From a bacterium (GTDB taxonomy: Bacteria; Ratteibacteria; UBA8468; B48-G9; DTJG01): a DNA stretch of 18,555 bases. Every line of letters begins with the position of its first letter. Positions within the stretch are counted from its first letter, which is position 1. Location of the stretch: assembly GCA_026418655.1 (NCBI GenBank), contig JAOAAW010000173.1, forward strand, positions 1 to 18,555. Direction: 5' to 3'. The notes beneath the pieces were generated by a model that was given only the letters and a program-made list of their open reading frames with translations, was not told the DNA's origin and searched no databases. This document shows positions 14,924 through 18,555 of this stretch, piece by piece. Both the position numbers and the translations under genes were made by a program.

Positions 14924-14941
14924 TTTTAATGGGTGTAGAAT
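14913..14941 (+). promoter_or_regulatory. Strong sigma-70-type promoter of the gapA-pgk-tpiA-secG operon
   Basis: A perfect TTGACA -35 (14913-14918), a 17-nt spacer and TAGAAT (14936-14941, 5 of 6) make this the best consensus promoter in the window. Transcription should start near 14948, about 42 nt before gapA, whose AAGGAGG ribosome site (14979-14985) is also the strongest seen. Both fit a highly expressed glycolytic operon. Confidence 0.7.
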
Positions 14942-14989
14942 ACCTTTAATAAAATTTCTGCATTCCATTACTAATTAAAAGGAGGAATT

Positions 14990-15994
14990 ATGAAGGTTGC
15001 TATTAACGGATTTGGTAGAATTGGAAGACTTGTTTTGAGAGCAGCTGTGGAAAAAAGTGTAAAAGATTTTGAAGTAGTGGCACTGAATGATATCACGGAT
15101 GCAAAAACAAACGCACATCTTTTTAAATATGACTCAAACTATGGAATCTTTCAGGGGTCAGTAGAGGTGAAAAATAATGAAATTGCAATAAATGGGAAGC
15201 CATACAAGGTTCTTGCTGAAAAAGACCCGAAAAATCTTCCCTGGAAACAATTAGGAGTTGATATTGTTGTTGAATCAACAGGTCTTTTTACAGAAGCAGA
15301 AAAAGCAAAAGCTCACATTGAAGCAGGCGCTAGAAAAGTTATCATTACAGCACCTGCCAAAGGTGAAGATGTAATGATAGTGATCGGTGTTAATGAGTCA
15401 ATGTACGACCCGGCAAAACACAATATTATTTCAAATGCTTCCTGTACAACAAATTGTCTCGCTCCAATGGTGAAGGTTCTGGATGATGCATTTGGAGTTG
15501 TAAAAGGTTTGATGACAACGATACATGCTTATACAAATGACCAGAGGATACTGGATCTTCCACACAAAGACCTTCGCAGGGCAAGAGCAGCTGCACTTTC
15601 AATGATACCAACAACAACCGGTGCCGCCAAGGCAATAGGAAAGGTAATTCCAAAATTGAATGGTAAACTCAATGGCATTGCGATTAGGGTTCCAACATCG
15701 ACGGTTTCTCTTGTAGATTTTGTTGCGCAGCTTGAAAAGAAGGTGGATGAAAAAACAGTAAACGAGGCATTCAAAAAAGCGTCTGAAACATCTCTTAAAG
15801 GTATTTTACAGTATTGTGATGAACCACTTGTTTCCAGGGATTTTCTGAAAAACGAACATTCCTGCATTTTTGACGCACCTTCTACATATGTCATTGATGG
15901 TGATATGGTGAAGGTTTTTGGATGGTATGATAATGAGTGGGGATATAGCTGCAGGATTGTAGACCTGTTAACCATGATCAGTAAGAAAGGATAA
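14990..15994 (+). CDS. gapA: Glyceraldehyde-3-phosphate dehydrogenase, type I
   Basis: Oxidises and phosphorylates glyceraldehyde-3-phosphate to 1,3-bisphosphoglycerate in the cytoplasm. The 334-residue length is typical. It has the Rossmann motif INGFGRIGR (5-13) and ALND with D34, the aspartate typical of NAD-preferring enzymes. The catalytic SNASCTTNCLAP holds C152, with H179 in IHAYTND and the C-terminal WYDNEWGYS. It is the first gene of a canonical gap-pgk-tpi operon. pgk begins 17 nt after its stop. No unusual insertion or missing residue is seen. Confidence 0.98.
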   Translation: MKVAINGFGRIGRLVLRAAVEKSVKDFEVVALNDITDAKTNAHLFKYDSNYGIFQGSVEVKNNEIAINGKPYKVLAEKDPKNLPWKQLGVDIVVESTGLFTEAEKAKAHIEAGARKVIITAPAKGEDVMIVIGVNESMYDPAKHNIISNASCTTNCLAPMVKVLDDAFGVVKGLMTTIHAYTNDQRILDLPHKDLRRARAAALSMIPTTTGAAKAIGKVIPKLNGKLNGIAIRVPTSTVSLVDFVAQLEKKVDEKTVNEAFKKASETSLKGILQYCDEPLVSRDFLKNEHSCIFDAPSTYVIDGDMVKVFGWYDNEWGYSCRIVDLLTMISKKG

Positions 15995-16011
15995 GTTTCC
16001 AGGAGGAAACT

Positions 16012-17196
16012 ATGGAACTGATAACTGTTAAAGATAAGGACTATTCAGGAAAGCGTGTATTTGTACGTGTTGATTTTAATGTACCACTTGATAAAAATCA
16101 AAACATTACAGATGATACCAGAATAAAAGCAGGACTTGATACCATAAATTATCTTTCAGGTCAAAAAGCAATTGTTATTCTTGCGTCACATCTTGGTAGA
16201 CCAAAAGGAAAACCTGAACCATCAATGAGTCTTCTACCAGTTGCTAAACGCCTTTCAGAACTTATTGGCAAACAGGTTAAATTTGCAACTGATTGTGTGG
16301 GGCCAGAGGCAAAAAGGATTGTGGATACTGCCAGACCAGGTGATATCATATTACTTGAGAATTTACGTTTTCATGAAGGAGAAGAAGCAAACGATGAAAA
16401 CTTTTCAAGAAGTTTGGCAGAATTAGCAGATTGTTATGTTAACGATGCTTTCGGTTCATCTCATCGTGCTCATGCTTCAATTGTTGGCATTACAAATTAC
16501 CTCAAAGATAAAGCAGCAGGTTTTCTTATAGAAAAGGAAGTCGATGCTCTCAGTAAGCTTCTTGAAAATCCTACAAGACCTTTTTTGCTTATCATAGGCG
16601 GTGCAAAAGTGAGTGATAAGATTGGGATGCTGAAAAATTTACTTGATAAGGTTGATACAATTATAACAGGCGGAGTGATGGCATATACTTTTATCAGAGC
16701 GAATAATTGGGAAACAGGTAATTCAAAAGTAGAATATGATTCAATCCCCCTTGCCAAGGAAATTTATAAAGAGATAAGAAAAAGGCATTTAGAGTTTCAT
16801 ACTCCTCTCGACCATGTGGTTGCTGATAAGATTGCTGAAGATGCACACTACTTTACAACTGAAAGGGGTACTGTACCGATTGGCTGGATAGGAGTTGATA
16901 TAGGACCTCAGGCTCTTTGGGAGTATACCGATTGTATAAAAAGAGCAAAAACTATATTCTGGAACGGGCCTATGGGTGTTTTTGAAATTGAACCATTCGC
17001 AAAGGGCACTATTGAAATTGCAAAAGCAATTGCTGAAAGTGATGCATATGCAGTCATAGGTGGTGGTGATTCAATCGCAGCGGTTAACAAAGCAGGTGTT
17101 GCTCATAAAATATCTCATATATGCACGGGTGGTGGTGCATCTCTTGAATTTCTTGAGGGTAAAGGACTACCAGGGATTGATGTACTGAAAAAGTGA
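16012..17196 (+). CDS. pgk: Phosphoglycerate kinase
   Basis: Transfers the acyl-phosphate of 1,3-bisphosphoglycerate to ADP, giving ATP and 3-phosphoglycerate. The 394 residues are the normal bacterial length. Visible motifs are RVDFNVPL (19-26) with D21 for substrate binding, the SHLGRPKGKPEPSMSL stretch, LENLRFHEGEE, DCYVNDAFGSSHRAHAS, GGAKVSDKIG, the nucleotide-binding WNGPMGVFE, the catalytic hinge loop GGGDS and the C-terminal GGGASLEFLEGKGLPG. An AGGAGG ribosome site stands shortly before the ATG. Seven nucleotides separate its stop from tpiA. Confidence 0.98.
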   Translation: MELITVKDKDYSGKRVFVRVDFNVPLDKNQNITDDTRIKAGLDTINYLSGQKAIVILASHLGRPKGKPEPSMSLLPVAKRLSELIGKQVKFATDCVGPEAKRIVDTARPGDIILLENLRFHEGEEANDENFSRSLAELADCYVNDAFGSSHRAHASIVGITNYLKDKAAGFLIEKEVDALSKLLENPTRPFLLIIGGAKVSDKIGMLKNLLDKVDTIITGGVMAYTFIRANNWETGNSKVEYDSIPLAKEIYKEIRKRHLEFHTPLDHVVADKIAEDAHYFTTERGTVPIGWIGVDIGPQALWEYTDCIKRAKTIFWNGPMGVFEIEPFAKGTIEIAKAIAESDAYAVIGGGDSIAAVNKAGVAHKISHICTGGGASLEFLEGKGLPGIDVLKK

Positions 17197-17203
17197 GGAA
17201 GAA

Positions 17204-17968
17204 TTGACAAGACCATTGATTGCGGGTAATTGGAAAATGTATAAAACTCCTTCTGAAGCAGAAGAATTTGCCCTGGAATTGAAAAAGGTTACTACTTATA
17301 ATGACAGAGATGTGCTTGTATGTCCACCTTTTCCTGCTTTAGCATGTGTTCGTAAAATTCTTGACGGTACGAATATTTATATTGGAGCGCAAAATGTCTA
17401 TCCTGCAAAAGAAGGTGCGTATACGGGTGAGGTTTCGCCTGTTATGCTTAAGGATGCTGGAGTACATTATGTGATATGCGGGCATTCAGAAAGGCGTCAG
17501 ATTTTTGGGGAGACAGATGATTTTATTTCTAAAAAAGTTAAGATTGTCGTTGAATACGGAATGATACCCATTTTGTGTATAGGAGAGACATTACAGCAAA
17601 ATGAGGCAGGGGAGACATTCAAAGTTGTTGAACAACAATTAAGAGAAGGATTAAAGGATATATCGGGTGTTGAAATAACAAATGTAGTGATTGCCTATGA
17701 ACCCGTGTGGGCGATAGGAACAGGAAAGAATGCTACACCACAACAGGCACAGATAGTCCATGCTTTCATTAGAAAAACTCTTAAAGAAATGTTTGGAGAT
17801 GTTGCCGCGGATATTCGTATTCTTTACGGCGGAAGTGTAAAGCCAGAAAATATCGATGAATTAATGGCAGAGATAGATATTAATGGTGTACTTGTTGGTG
17901 GAGCCAGTTTGAAAATAGATTCTTTTTCAAGGATAATAGGTTTTAATAAAGTTCGTTCATTGATGTGA
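17204..17968 (+). CDS. tpiA: Triosephosphate isomerase (TTG start)
   Basis: Interconverts dihydroxyacetone phosphate and glyceraldehyde-3-phosphate. The 254-residue TIM barrel has AGNWKMYK with N9 and K11, the electrophilic H94 in ICGHSERR, the catalytic base E166 in YEPVWAIGTG, and the phosphate-binding YGGSVKPEN and NGVLVGGASL. The start is TTG at 17204: MTRPLIAGNWKM is the expected N-terminus, GAGGAA (17195-17200, overlapping the pgk stop) lies 3 nt upstream, and no ATG or GTG gives a better fit. The non-ATG start may lower its translation relative to gapA and pgk. Confidence 0.97.
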   Translation: MTRPLIAGNWKMYKTPSEAEEFALELKKVTTYNDRDVLVCPPFPALACVRKILDGTNIYIGAQNVYPAKEGAYTGEVSPVMLKDAGVHYVICGHSERRQIFGETDDFISKKVKIVVEYGMIPILCIGETLQQNEAGETFKVVEQQLREGLKDISGVEITNVVIAYEPVWAIGTGKNATPQQAQIVHAFIRKTLKEMFGDVAADIRILYGGSVKPENIDELMAEIDINGVLVGGASLKIDSFSRIIGFNKVRSLM

Positions 17969-17975
17969 GGCTTAT

Positions 17976-18323
17976 ATGATGACATTTCTTGTTATTGTAC
18001 ATCTTCTGATATCGATTTTGTTAATTGGGGCTGTGTTACTTCAGAGCGGTAAAGGATCATCTATGGCGAATGTTTTTGGTGGCGGAGGAATGGAGACAGT
18101 CTTTGGTGCAGAAACACCAGCAATTATGAACAGGATTACAACGGTTCTGGCGATTCTGTTTATGATCAATTGTATACTTCTTACAACGGTATCCTTTAAA
18201 TATAGTGGCCCTTCAGTGATTCAAAGAGAACTTCAAAAGCAAACAACGCCTTCAGAACAACCTGTTAAACCGATATCTCCAACAACACCTACAAGAGATG
18301 TGCCCCCGGCACAGGAAAATTAG
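17976..18323 (+). CDS. secG: Preprotein translocase subunit SecG
   Basis: Small integral-membrane subunit of the SecYEG channel. The 115 residues contain two transmembrane segments (about 3-22 and 53-73) flanking the SecG loop LLQSGKGSSMANVFGGGGME (21-40). The cytoplasmic-side glycine-rich loop and LQxGKG motif are diagnostic. The region after about residue 76 is a Pro/Thr/Gln-rich hydrophilic tail, common and variable in SecG. Two adjacent ATGs (17976 and 17979) are possible starts; GAGG (17967-17970) lies 5 or 8 nt before them. tpiA-secG linkage is frequent in bacteria. Its 3' end overlaps the next gene's likely start by 26 nt. Confidence 0.95.
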   Translation: MMTFLVIVHLLISILLIGAVLLQSGKGSSMANVFGGGGMETVFGAETPAIMNRITTVLAILFMINCILLTTVSFKYSGPSVIQRELQKQTTPSEQPVKPISPTTPTRDVPPAQEN

Positions 18324-18555
18324 TTTATTTGTTTTGTTTTTTTTGCATATTTTCTCTTTATCTGGAACAGGAAAAGGCATTCAGGGTGGTTCCATTGTCA
18401 TTTCTGCTTCTTCTATACCTAAATCTTTCAATCCTATCGTAGCAAAAGAAACAAGTACCACCTTTATAACCTCTTTTATTTTTGAAGGACTTACGTCCAC
18501 GGATGGTGTTACTCAGGAAATTAAACCAAATCTTGCTGAATCATGGAATGTGGAT
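18298..18555 (+). CDS. Exported family-5 (peptide-type) ABC solute-binding protein, N-terminal part
   Basis: This partial gene has 86 residues before the window ends. From the ATG at 18298 it reads MCPRHRK, a positively charged n-region, then a hydrophobic stretch ISLFVLFFLHIFSL and a small-residue region SGTGKGIQGG, a credible signal peptide. The mature part (SIVISASSIPKSFNPI, IFEGLTSTDG, KPNLAESWNVD) has the pattern of the SBP_bac_5 family (OppA/DppA/NikA), which delivers peptides, nickel or oligosaccharides to ABC importers. No lipobox cysteine is clear at the cleavage region, so a soluble periplasmic protein is as likely as a lipoprotein. The start overlaps secG and has only a weak AAGAG directly before it; an in-frame TTG at 18334 or 18343 is possible but would remove most of the signal peptide. 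The substrate is unknown. Confidence 0.8.
   Translation, partial: MCPRHRKISLFVLFFLHIFSLSGTGKGIQGGSIVISASSIPKSFNPIVAKETSTTFITSFIFEGLTSTDGVTQEIKPNLAESWNVD

Noticed and set aside
15426..15975. Antisense open frames across gapA
   Set aside because: They are shadows of a strongly conserved GAPDH gene, with no ribosome sites or known families.

Overview
The window is an AT-rich bacterial chromosome fragment that appears to be one end of a metagenome or single-genome contig. Its first 16 bases match the Tn5/Nextera mosaic end rather than genomic DNA. All genes look chromosomal. I see no phage, insertion sequence, CRISPR array, tRNA or rRNA. The gene mix is housekeeping genes (lysC, fmt, lysS, murJ, birA, gapA-pgk-tpiA, secG) plus a uroporphyrinogen-decarboxylase-like protein and a giant GH106-like glycosidase. 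That would suit an uncultivated low-GC lineage of the PVC/Omnitrophota type, but this placement is a weak inference, not a measurement.

Region 1 (17-3551, minus strand) reads UroD-like gene -> ROK sugar kinase -> fmt -> lysC, with lysC cut by the window edge. The first three genes are tightly coupled (ATGA overlap, then a 9-nt gap). lysC follows after 72 nt and has its own candidate promoter. Region 2 (3552-3738) is a 187-bp divergent promoter region with repeats.

Region 3 (3739-11384, plus strand) is a very compact eight-gene operon: coaX, birA, a CorC/HlyC-type CBS membrane protein, lysS, murJ, an M50 site-2-type protease, a DUF1844 protein and a shortened uvrC. Six of the seven junctions overlap. 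It combines coenzyme A and biotin-enzyme activation, lysyl-tRNA charging, lipid II flipping and DNA repair. Region 4 (11385-11616) is a 232-bp convergent intergenic stretch with no convincing terminator or gene. Region 5 (11617-14778, minus strand) is a single 1053-residue GH106-like glycoside hydrolase without a signal peptide.

Region 6 (14779-14989) is a 211-bp divergent region carrying the best promoter of the window. Region 7 (14990-18555, plus strand) is the lower-glycolysis operon gapA-pgk-tpiA followed by secG and the start of an exported family-5 solute-binding protein that runs off the window.

I do not see a clearly new multi-gene system. The most unusual items are a UvrC that keeps both nuclease centres and the Fe-S cysteines but lacks a middle segment and the C-terminal HhH domain; a UroD-like protein with a lysine-rich tail holding three similar basic-aromatic motifs; a CoaX lacking the first-motif aspartate; a biotin ligase reduced to its catalytic core; and dyad symmetries lying over three predicted promoters.
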